DNA of 52,695 nt. Origin: JBBQWZ01 sp038210135 (GTDB taxonomy: Bacteria; Acidobacteriota; Terriglobia; Bryobacterales; Bryobacteraceae). Made by a program: the position numbers and the translations under genes. The DNA lies in the NCBI GenBank assembly GCA_038210135.1, contig JBBQWZ010000048.1, positions 1 through 52,695 on the forward strand, written 5' to 3'. Shown one piece after another: positions 32,072 to 39,080 of this stretch. Under the pieces are notes generated by a model. The model had not been told where the DNA came from. It did not search any database and saw only the letters and a program-made list of their open reading frames with translations. Position 1 is the stretch's first letter; every line of letters starts with the position of its first letter.

Positions 32072-33229
32072 ATGACCGAAACCAAGACCGAAGTCACCCT
32101 GTCGAAGGAAGAAATCCTTCGCTACTCGCGCCACCTGATCATGCCCGAAGTGGCCATGGACGGCCAGCTGAAGCTCAAACAAGCCAAAGTCCTCCTGGTC
32201 GGAACCGGCGGACTCGGAGCGCCCCTCGGCCTCTACCTCGCCGCCGTCGGCATCGGCAAGATCGGTATCGTGGACTTCGACGTGGTCGACTTCACCAACC
32301 TCCAGCGCCAGGTGATCCACGGCACCAAGGACGTCGGACGCCCCAAGATCGATTCCGCCGCCGATCGCATGGCCGACATCAATCCCAACGTCGAGATCGT
32401 CAAGCACGAGGTCGCCCTCACCAGCGAGAACGCCCTCGACATCATCAAGGATTACGACATCGTCGTCGATGGCACCGACAACTTTCCGACTCGCTATCTT
32501 GTCAACGACGCCTGCGTCCTGCTCAACAAGCCCAACGTGTACGGGTCGATCTTCCGTTTTGAAGGCCAGGCCAGCGTCTTCGCTACCGAAAACGGACCCT
32601 GCTATCGCTGCCTCTATCCGGAGCCGCCGCCTCCCGGCCTGGTCCCCAGTTGCGCCGAAGGCGGAGTCCTCGGGATCCTGCCCGGCCTGATCGGCATCGT
32701 CCAGGCGACCGAAGCCGTGAAGCTGATTCTAGGCACCGGCGAACCGCTGATCGGACGCCTGCTGCTCTATGACGCCCTCGCCATGCGCTTCCGCGAGCTG
32801 AAGCTCCGCAAGAATCCCGAATGCCCCATCTGCGGACCCAACCGCACCATCACCGCACTCATCGACTACCAGCAGTTCTGCGGAATTGTGCCGGAAGCGC
32901 CGACTACTTCTAGCACGGATGTCACCGCCAAAGAAGTGAAGGCCATGCTCGACCAGCATGCCGATTTCCTGCTGCTCGATGTCCGTGAGCCGCACGAATA
33001 CCAGATCGCGAAGATCCCTGGCTCGACGCTGATTCCGCTCGGCGACCTCGCCAAGCGCATGCACGAACTGACCGGTGCAAACGAGATCATCGCGCATTGC
33101 AAATCCGGAATGCGCAGCGCGAAGGCGGTCGAACTCCTGAAGCAGTCCGGCTTCAAGCGCGTCCGCAATATGGCCGGCGGCATCCTCGCTTGGAGCGATA
33201 CCGTCGATCCGTCCGTGCCGAAATATTGA
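32072..33229 (+). CDS. moeZ: MoeZ-type adenylyltransferase/sulfurtransferase (ThiF-MoeB plus rhodanese)
   Basis: 385 residues. The N-terminal ThiF/MoeB domain has the ATP loop GTGGLGAPLGLYLAAVG, the Arg finger ILRYSRHLIMPEV and two CxxC zinc pairs (CYRC and CPIC); the catalytic Cys lies in GLVPSCAEGGVLG. The C-terminal rhodanese domain (about 280-385) has LLDVREPHEY and the persulfide Cys in HCKSGMRSAKAV. It adenylates the Gly-Gly end of the carrier and transfers sulfur to it, which completes the CysO pathway in this cluster and probably serves molybdopterin synthesis too. The gene is separated from cysO by repeats. Confidence 0.93.
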   Translation: MTETKTEVTLSKEEILRYSRHLIMPEVAMDGQLKLKQAKVLLVGTGGLGAPLGLYLAAVGIGKIGIVDFDVVDFTNLQRQVIHGTKDVGRPKIDSAADRMADINPNVEIVKHEVALTSENALDIIKDYDIVVDGTDNFPTRYLVNDACVLLNKPNVYGSIFRFEGQASVFATENGPCYRCLYPEPPPPGLVPSCAEGGVLGILPGLIGIVQATEAVKLILGTGEPLIGRLLLYDALAMRFRELKLRKNPECPICGPNRTITALIDYQQFCGIVPEAPTTSSTDVTAKEVKAMLDQHADFLLLDVREPHEYQIAKIPGSTLIPLGDLAKRMHELTGANEIIAHCKSGMRSAKAVELLKQSGFKRVRNMAGGILAWSDTVDPSVPKY

Positions 33230-33251
33230 TTTCACCGAGGCGCGAAAGCAG

Positions 33252-33902
33252 TCATCGTTGCCTTGAAAACGATTGCACGAGGCGATCAACCACGGGCGAT
33301 TTCGGAATACCTTGCGAATGCTTAACGAAATCGCTAGTCGAAGGCAGTCCATTTTGAATCTTGGCTGAAGCTAGATCGTAAGAGCCGCTGTTTGCATTCC
33401 CGAAGAAGAATACATCCTCATGACCTTGCAACAGGAATCTACCTTTGAGCCGATTGAGAAGCTCTCGGTGCTCTGGTTGCGGAATACGGCCCCAGGCGAA
33501 CCATACGACTTTGGGCTTAATGGCCTCGGACGGACAAACAACCAAGTTGGGGAGCGATCTTAAGGCCGAGCATGCCTGATCGTCATTGTTATTTACTAGG
33601 TAGAAGAGGTTCCACACCTGCACGTAGGCATCGGCAGGTATCGGCTTCTGGGCTCGGCGATACGCCTCAACGAACCGATTGCGAACCGAAGGAAGCATTT
33701 TATCCCCGGCCAAATCGAGACGGGCCCATCGACCATCAGTCAACTTTGGTCTTGCAGAACCGGGATTTTTGCCCACTACCGCGCCGACGCATTTTCCGCC
33801 CGCTTCGAATTGTTCCAGATCATCACTGAGGTAAATTCGGGTATCGTAACGAAACAGCTGACCGGCTCGTTCTTCAAATCGGGCATACGCGAAGTTTGAC
33901 AT
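33252..33902 (-). CDS. DUF1643-like protein in a lower-GC patch
   Basis: 216 residues. Segments FRYDTRIYLSDDLEQFEAGG, AVVGKNPGSARP, VQVWNLFYLVNNNDDQA and KPKVVWFAWGR follow the order of DUF1643 (a family with an Asn-Pro loop, often on mobile DNA). One 60-base line inside the gene (33421-33480) counts at 52% G+C, well under the surroundings, and codon choice is less GC-rich, so acquisition is likely. The function is unknown. It converges on moeZ and has no partner. Confidence 0.65.
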   Translation of the reverse strand: MSNFAYARFEERAGQLFRYDTRIYLSDDLEQFEAGGKCVGAVVGKNPGSARPKLTDGRWARLDLAGDKMLPSVRNRFVEAYRRAQKPIPADAYVQVWNLFYLVNNNDDQACSALRSLPNLVVCPSEAIKPKVVWFAWGRIPQPEHRELLNRLKGRFLLQGHEDVFFFGNANSGSYDLASAKIQNGLPSTSDFVKHSQGIPKSPVVDRLVQSFSRQR

Positions 33903-33992
33903 GCTTCTTCCTTTTCTCCGAGTTTAGACCCACGGCAAGCGATTGGCGCTCCGTAGCTGCTCTTATTTATTTGTCCGGGTCGTCGCGCTTCG

Positions 33993-34721
33993 CTAATGGC
34001 CCGCCACAAGCCCGACGCCGGAACGCACGATCACCGGCGAGCCGTCAGCCAACAATGCCGAATCCGCCGGGCGCGTCAGCACCTTCGCCAAATCGGCACC
34101 ATACGAGCTCGTCGTGTCGCCCGAAAACTCCGCCCGATCCGCCGTCCACAAACGCCACTGCGGATGCTCCACCTGATACTCGTTGGCTCCGCCGCGGCGT
34201 CCCGACGCATAGCCCCAGTAGTGCTCCGTAATGAACTGCTCGACCGACCCTTCCGTCGGAAACTGCGCCGCACCGGAACACTCGATCCGCATTCGGTTCT
34301 CGAGGCCCCGCTCCTTCCAGCCGTATTCAACCGCGACTCCCGCCGGCTGATCCACGATCGAATGGAACATCGGACGGCTGACGTATTTCTCGTTGTAGAC
34401 GATCCGCGCCACCGCCGCAATCGCGAACTTCGGCACGATCTCGCGAATGAACACGACTCCGCGCCGGACTTCGCCGCCCGCCACGCGGCGGACGTAAAAC
34501 CGCAGGTTGACTTCGTCGAAGTCCTGATGGAACGGAATCGGAACGCGCTTCACCCGCGTCCGCAGAAAGCGGAAGCCCACCAGGCTGACGAAGACACGCC
34601 CGTCGTGCGCATCCAGCTCCGTGCCCGCCGGAACCAGCGCCCGCAGCAACGCCGGATCCACCTGGTAATTCAGCATCGCCAGGTAGCGCCATTCGGCGGT
34701 CAGAAATACGCTTTCAGGCAA
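33993..34721 (-). CDS. DUF2071 (YqjF-like) protein
   Basis: 242 residues, soluble. Typical YqjF/DUF2071 segments are SVFLTAEWRYLAMLNYQVDP, GRVFVSLVGFRFLRTRV, NLRFYVRR, RGVVFIREIVPKFAIAAVAR and YNEKYVSRPM. The fold is related to acetoacetate decarboxylase; the function is unknown. It follows the OsmC gene by nine bases on the same strand, so both probably share a message, perhaps in an oxidative-stress setting. Confidence 0.9.
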   Translation of the reverse strand: MPESVFLTAEWRYLAMLNYQVDPALLRALVPAGTELDAHDGRVFVSLVGFRFLRTRVKRVPIPFHQDFDEVNLRFYVRRVAGGEVRRGVVFIREIVPKFAIAAVARIVYNEKYVSRPMFHSIVDQPAGVAVEYGWKERGLENRMRIECSGAAQFPTEGSVEQFITEHYWGYASGRRGGANEYQVEHPQWRLWTADRAEFSGDTTSSYGADLAKVLTRPADSALLADGSPVIVRSGVGLVAGH

Positions 34722-34730
34722 ACAGAAATC

Positions 34731-35183
34731 CTAAGCCGCGGGTTCCTCTTCGATGACGTAGGACGAAATGATCTCGGCCGTTGGCCGCAAGGTCGCAGCC
34801 ACGCTGCAATATTTCTCGTCCGACAGCTCGATGGCGCGCTGGACGGCTTCTTCGCTTAGATGATGCCCTCGCAGGATGTGCTTCACATAAATCTTCGTGA
34901 AGCTCATCGGATATTCCGTGCGCCGGTCGCCGTGCACCTCGACTTTGTAATCGGTCACCTTCTCGCGCTTCTTCGCCAGGATCGATTCGACATCGATCGC
35001 CGTACAGGTCCCGACCGCGATCAACAGCAATTCCATGGGAGTCGCCGCTCCTAGTTCGTTGCCGTTCTTGGTGATCACCTGCGCGTGTCCGCTTGGAACG
35101 ATGGCGATAAAACGGCCGTCTCCCGCTTGTGAGATCCGCGCCGTCGGACGCTCATCCGCCGGGGCATGCCCCTTTTCAGTCAC
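34731..35183 (-). CDS. OsmC-family protein
   Basis: 150 residues from a GTG at 35183 with AGAGGA nine bases upstream (frame open to 35243). OsmC/Ohr proteins are thiol peroxidases acting on organic hydroperoxides. One cysteine is in AVGTCTAIDVESIL and the second in DEKYCSVAATLRP, the spacing expected for the YhfA/OsmC branch. Other marks are ELGAATPMELLLIAVG and TKIYVKHILRGHHLSEE. It heads a two-gene unit with the DUF2071 gene. Confidence 0.87.
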   Translation of the reverse strand: MTEKGHAPADERPTARISQAGDGRFIAIVPSGHAQVITKNGNELGAATPMELLLIAVGTCTAIDVESILAKKREKVTDYKVEVHGDRRTEYPMSFTKIYVKHILRGHHLSEEAVQRAIELSDEKYCSVAATLRPTAEIISSYVIEEEPAA

Positions 35184-35277
35184 TGTGTATGTTCCTCTGT
35201 CTTCTTGTAACACGTAACGCAACCATAGCCGTCGAAATCTCATCTGAAGCCAGGAGCGCGCAGATAGATAGAAGCTT

Positions 35278-35296
35278 TTCTTATTGAAAATAAGAA
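35278..35296. promoter_or_regulatory. AT-rich palindrome between osmC and alpha-galactosidase genes
   Basis: TTCTTATT-GAA-AATAAGAA, an eight-base perfect inverted repeat in the divergent gap. It could be an operator for either gene. The strong AT content stands out in this high-GC segment. Confidence 0.45.
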
Positions 35297-35392
35297 TTGT
35301 TGTGCTACAAATTCATTTGAAATCGTGACCCCGGCCGATTAGAAATTACGCGGAGACAAGAGAGCGGGTTTTTTTGCACGCAACCTTTGCGG

Positions 35393-37549
35393 ATGCACGG
35401 GGTTGAAAATAGATTGGCCGTCGCGGAAAGGGATTGGATCAGCTTGCGGAAACTAGGCAGTCTAGTTGTACTCGCGAACGTCTTCTGTACCCTCGCGCTC
35501 GCTTCGGTCGATATCGCCTTCGACAGCGCGGCCAAGCGCTGGCATTTCTCGAACGGCGTCCTCGAAGCGGACTTCCGCGTGACGCCGCAAACGACTTTCG
35601 TCCTGGAACGGATCCGCGACAGCGCATCGGGTCGAACCTGGACAGCCGGACCCGCCTCGGCTCCCTTCCGTCTCAAACTCGACCAGATGACCGTCGACGG
35701 AACCACTAGCTGGAGCCTGGGTCCGCACTATCAGAGCTGCGACGCCAGTAGCTGCACCGAACACATCGAGCTCCTCGAAGCGACGGGGCAGATTCAGCTG
35801 CTTCTTGAAATCGTGATGTACGAAGGCCAGCCGGTGATCCGTCATAGAGTCACCGTTACAAACCTGGGGACGTCCTCCGCCTCCATCCGCGCCCTGGACC
35901 TTCTCCCCTACGATCTTGTCCAGGAGAGCGCGCCCCTGACCGCCTTTCACGTCCGGCAGTGGGGCTACCTTCCGAAGCCAACCCAGTTTGAAACCGTCCA
36001 GGTGCAGCTCAATCCAAGCGGGACGGCGGAACTGGTGCAATCCGGGGCCGCTGGCCAGGATTGCGGCTGGTTCGCCGTTGCCGATCCGAATGGTTTTGGA
36101 TTGTTCGGAGGCTGGGAATTCGACGGCCGCGTGGACGGCGCGCTGCGCCAGGATCTGAATGCCCAAAGCCTGAGTATCGCGGCCCCCTTAGCTGAAATCT
36201 TTCATCCGGTCGCCTCCACCGAGGCCTTCACTTCACCGTGGGCGTTTTTGGGCGTCTTCAGCGGCGACTTCGACGAAGCCGGATTCCGCACCCAGCGCTT
36301 CGCCGAAACCTATTTGGCGCAGCCGCTGCCCGGCGGCAACCAGTTTCCCTACGTCAGTTTCGATAGCTGGGCGTACGGCTCGGACCTCAGTGAACCGTCC
36401 ATGGTCGATGCCGCCAAACGCGCGGCCAGCCTCGGCGTCGAGCTCTTCATCATCGACCTCGGATGGGCCAAGCAGATCGGCGAGTGGCACACCGACCGGA
36501 CGAAATTCCCCAGCGGCATGCGAGCCTTTTCCGATTACGTCCACTCGCTCGGCATGAAGTTCGGCCTGCATTTCGCCTTCGCCGAAGCCGCTTCTAATTC
36601 ACCCGTGCTGGCTGCCAACCCGGATTGGACTTCGAGCGAGACGTATGGATACTTCGGCGCTTCCTCGCTGTGCCTGTCGAATGCGCCCACTCGCGCTTGG
36701 GTCATCGGCGAGGCGGTCCGCATGATCGACGAGTACAAGGTGGACTGGATCCTGCAGGATGGCCAGAACATGGTCAAGCGTTGCACCAAGACCACTCACA
36801 CCCACAATCCGAACGACAGCAACTACTCGAATGCCGTGGACGGAGTCAACGCCGTGCTGGCCGAAGTGCAGCGCCAGCGCCCTAGTGTCCTTTGGGAGAA
36901 CTGCGAAAACGGCGGCGGAATGATGACCTTCAATATGGTCAAGTTCTACGTCACGTCCATCACCAACGATGCCTCCGGCGCGTTCGGATCCCGCAAGGCT
37001 GTTTTCGGAGCCACGTATCCCTTTCCATCCCGTTTCGCCGACTGTTACATGCCCGAGGACCTCACCGACACCTACGCTACCCGCAGTTACATGTTCGGCG
37101 GACCCTGGCACCTGATGAATCGCATGGGCGAGATCTCTGTCGAAGCCAGCGCCCTCGCGGCCAGCGAAATCGCCATCTACAAGCAGAATCGGTCGGCGAT
37201 CCGCGACGGGAAAACCTATCATCTTCAGGCTCCGGCGGCAGGTGGCTACGACGCCATCGAAAGCTACCTCGAATCCGCCGACAGGGCCATCACGATCGTC
37301 ACCCGCGAAAGCGCCGACAGCGATCAGTACACGCTGCGTTTGAAAGGTTTGAAGCCCGGCAACAGCTATAGCGTGCATTTTCAGGACGACCCGCGAGTCC
37401 TCACGATGACCGGCGCGCAGCTCATGGACAACGGCATCGAGATGAAGTTCGCCCAGCCCCAGAGCGCCGAAATCGTATACGCGACTGCAGTGCGCGCCCT
37501 TAGCCCCTTGCCCGAAAACTCCAACCGGCCGATCAACCAGCGTAAGTAA
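35393..37549 (+). CDS. Secreted alpha-galactosidase-like glycoside hydrolase (GH36/clan D)
   Basis: About 718 residues. A hydrophobic signal (LGSLVVLANVFCTLALAS) follows; a TTG at 35444 would give a tighter signal peptide (MRKLGSL...), the ATG at 35393 is listed. The N-terminal beta-sandwich is followed by a (beta/alpha)8 barrel with VELFIIDLGWAKQIGEWH, GMKFGLHFAFAEAASNSPV, VDWILQDGQNMV and ENCENGGGMMTFNMVKF, and then TSITNDAS where GH36 has the acid/base Asp of TSD. The family WDMN nucleophile motif is changed to ILQDGQ, so activity may differ. The protein probably releases alpha-galactose outside the cytoplasm. Confidence 0.8.
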   Translation: MHGVENRLAVAERDWISLRKLGSLVVLANVFCTLALASVDIAFDSAAKRWHFSNGVLEADFRVTPQTTFVLERIRDSASGRTWTAGPASAPFRLKLDQMTVDGTTSWSLGPHYQSCDASSCTEHIELLEATGQIQLLLEIVMYEGQPVIRHRVTVTNLGTSSASIRALDLLPYDLVQESAPLTAFHVRQWGYLPKPTQFETVQVQLNPSGTAELVQSGAAGQDCGWFAVADPNGFGLFGGWEFDGRVDGALRQDLNAQSLSIAAPLAEIFHPVASTEAFTSPWAFLGVFSGDFDEAGFRTQRFAETYLAQPLPGGNQFPYVSFDSWAYGSDLSEPSMVDAAKRAASLGVELFIIDLGWAKQIGEWHTDRTKFPSGMRAFSDYVHSLGMKFGLHFAFAEAASNSPVLAANPDWTSSETYGYFGASSLCLSNAPTRAWVIGEAVRMIDEYKVDWILQDGQNMVKRCTKTTHTHNPNDSNYSNAVDGVNAVLAEVQRQRPSVLWENCENGGGMMTFNMVKFYVTSITNDASGAFGSRKAVFGATYPFPSRFADCYMPEDLTDTYATRSYMFGGPWHLMNRMGEISVEASALAASEIAIYKQNRSAIRDGKTYHLQAPAAGGYDAIESYLESADRAITIVTRESADSDQYTLRLKGLKPGNSYSVHFQDDPRVLTMTGAQLMDNGIEMKFAQPQSAEIVYATAVRALSPLPENSNRPINQRK

Positions 37550-37776
37550 CTTTCCTGCTCCCAAATCGCGACCAACCCTGTATTCCCTGGTGGAACGTTC
37601 CCGTTGCGGGCGCGATCTTCAAGTGAACAGAGCTGTAGAAAAAAGTTCCCAGCAAAACTTTCCTGTCGGTAAATTCGCGACCCTAGTACCAGACTTGTAT
37701 CCCAGAACAAGTGCATAGACCAGCACCAGATACGTGTCTCGGTACTTCGGTACTACACGTGCTCTTCTGCTTTGAA

Positions 37777-38259
37777 ATGTCTGCCTTCTCGACGACACCA
37801 TCGCCGATGGCTCCTGAATTCTATGCCGGAGCTTTTCGTGACGGCTTCCCGGTCACGCAAAGGTTTCTGGTCTCGCGCGGAGCTCCCTCCGACCAAGCCG
37901 AAGAGATTGCGCAGGCAGCGTGGGTAAAGGGTTGGGAGCATCGCAACCAGCTGAAAGATCCGGCGCTGGTGCAGTGGTGGGTAAACAGTATCGCGCGGAA
38001 CATGTTCTGGAGTAATTTCCGCCGCGCCGCGCCCGAAATGCTCACCGACAATTCCGGTAGCTATCACATGGATCTGCATCCCATCGAGGCGCGCGACGCC
38101 ATGCGCCACCTCACCGATCAGGAACGCGCGCTCGTCGAGGAGCACTACCTGCACGGCAAAACCGCCGAGGAGATCGCCGTCCGCCTGGGACTTGCCACCG
38201 CCAGTATCCGCGTGCGGCTGCTGCGCATTCGCAACGCCTTCCGTCGGCGCATCAAGTAA
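37777..38259 (+). CDS. ECF-type RNA polymerase sigma factor
   Basis: 160 residues from the ATG at 37777 (frame open to 37711; an ATG at 37807 is also possible). Region 2 is AEEIAQAAWVKGWEHRNQ followed by PALVQWWVNSIARNMFWSNF. Region 4 is LTDQERALVEEHYLHGKTAE leading into the helix-turn-helix ATASIRVRLLRIRNAFRRRI. A small sigma-70 family factor directing RNA polymerase to a special promoter set. No anti-sigma gene is adjacent; the next sigma gene starts 228 bases on. Confidence 0.85.
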   Translation: MSAFSTTPSPMAPEFYAGAFRDGFPVTQRFLVSRGAPSDQAEEIAQAAWVKGWEHRNQLKDPALVQWWVNSIARNMFWSNFRRAAPEMLTDNSGSYHMDLHPIEARDAMRHLTDQERALVEEHYLHGKTAEEIAVRLGLATASIRVRLLRIRNAFRRRIK

Positions 38260-38317
38260 ACCGAACCAATATCGCGCCCGAACTCGTACCTACTCGAGAT
38301 CGCGGCACCCGGTCTTT

Positions 38318-38338
38318 CCGGAGAATCTACCTCTCCGG
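38318..38338 (+). other. Small hairpin after the first ECF sigma gene
   Basis: CCGGAGA-ATCTACC-TCTCCGG. A seven-pair stem with a seven-base loop; no T-run follows, so termination is uncertain. Confidence 0.35.
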
Positions 38339-38486
38339 CGAGCGTGGTGCGGCCCCGAACATTCATAATCTTGTTTGTAATAATCGGGGCTGCACTCCAG
38401 TCTTTAGTTGTGAATCAGGCGGTAAGAGGCCTGAAATCAACTGAGGAGGCTGCGCCAATCCCTCTTAGGACGGAGAGGCCAACCAG

Positions 38487-39041
38487 GTGATGCTCGCAAT
38501 CCGAGAGGTCCCGACCGCCATTATGTCCTCGCCCGGCGCACGGCTTGTACCCGACTCCCCGCAGAATCTTGCGCGCCTGTTCGAAGATCACCACTCCATG
38601 GTGTTCCGGACCGCGTACCGCGTCACCGGCAGCGCCAGCGACGCCGAAGACGTCCTGCAAACGGTCTTCCTGCGAATGGTCAAGCGGACCGACGCCCCCG
38701 ATATTGAGAAACCGGAAAGCTACCTTCGCCGCGCCGCCGTAAACGCTTCGCTCGACGTGGTCCGCGCCCGGCGGGATAACGATTCTCTGTCCGTCGAAGA
38801 CATGCCGTCGAGCGCCGCCTGCACCGAACTCCGCGAGCTCCGCGACGAACTTCGGCGTGCCCTCGCCACGCTGCCCCCCAAACTCGCCGAAGTCTTTGCG
38901 CTCCGATTTTTCGAAGGACATTCGAATCAGGAGATCGGCAAGATGCTCGCGATGAGCCCCATCTTTGTCGCCGTCACCGTGCATCGCGCACGCCGGCAAT
39001 TGCAGAACTGGATCAAAGCCAACCGGACGCAAAAGGGTTAA
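38487..39041 (+). CDS. ECF-type RNA polymerase sigma factor, partner of the FecR-like gene
   Basis: 184 residues from GTG 38487 (later starts are possible). Region 2: LARLFEDHHSMVFRTAYRVT, then SASDAEDVLQTVFLRMVKRT. Region 4: ATLPPKLAEVFALRFFEGHS, then NQEIGKMLAMSPIFVAVTVH and RARRQLQNWI. The following gene starts 39 bases on and encodes a zinc-finger/FecR protein, the classic place of an anti-sigma factor, so the pair likely forms a signalling module. Its stop codon lies inside the first unit of a heptamer repeat. Confidence 0.9.
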   Translation: MMLAIREVPTAIMSSPGARLVPDSPQNLARLFEDHHSMVFRTAYRVTGSASDAEDVLQTVFLRMVKRTDAPDIEKPESYLRRAAVNASLDVVRARRDNDSLSVEDMPSSAACTELRELRDELRRALATLPPKLAEVFALRFFEGHSNQEIGKMLAMSPIFVAVTVHRARRQLQNWIKANRTQKG

Positions 39042-39069
39042 GGGTTAAGGGTTAAGGGTTAAGGGTTAA
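39035..39069 (+). repeat. Five tandem GGGTTAA heptamers between sigma and anti-sigma-like genes
   Basis: Five exact units (35 bases). The first supplies the sigma gene stop codon TAA; the last ends 11 bases before the ATG at 39081, next to the AAAGGA ribosome-binding site. Slippage would change the spacing between the two genes. Confidence 0.95.
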
Positions 39070-39080
39070 AGGAAAACGTC

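Noticed and set aside
39035..39069. Telomere-like repeat
   Set aside because: The unit is seven bases and internal between two genes of a bacterial chromosome.
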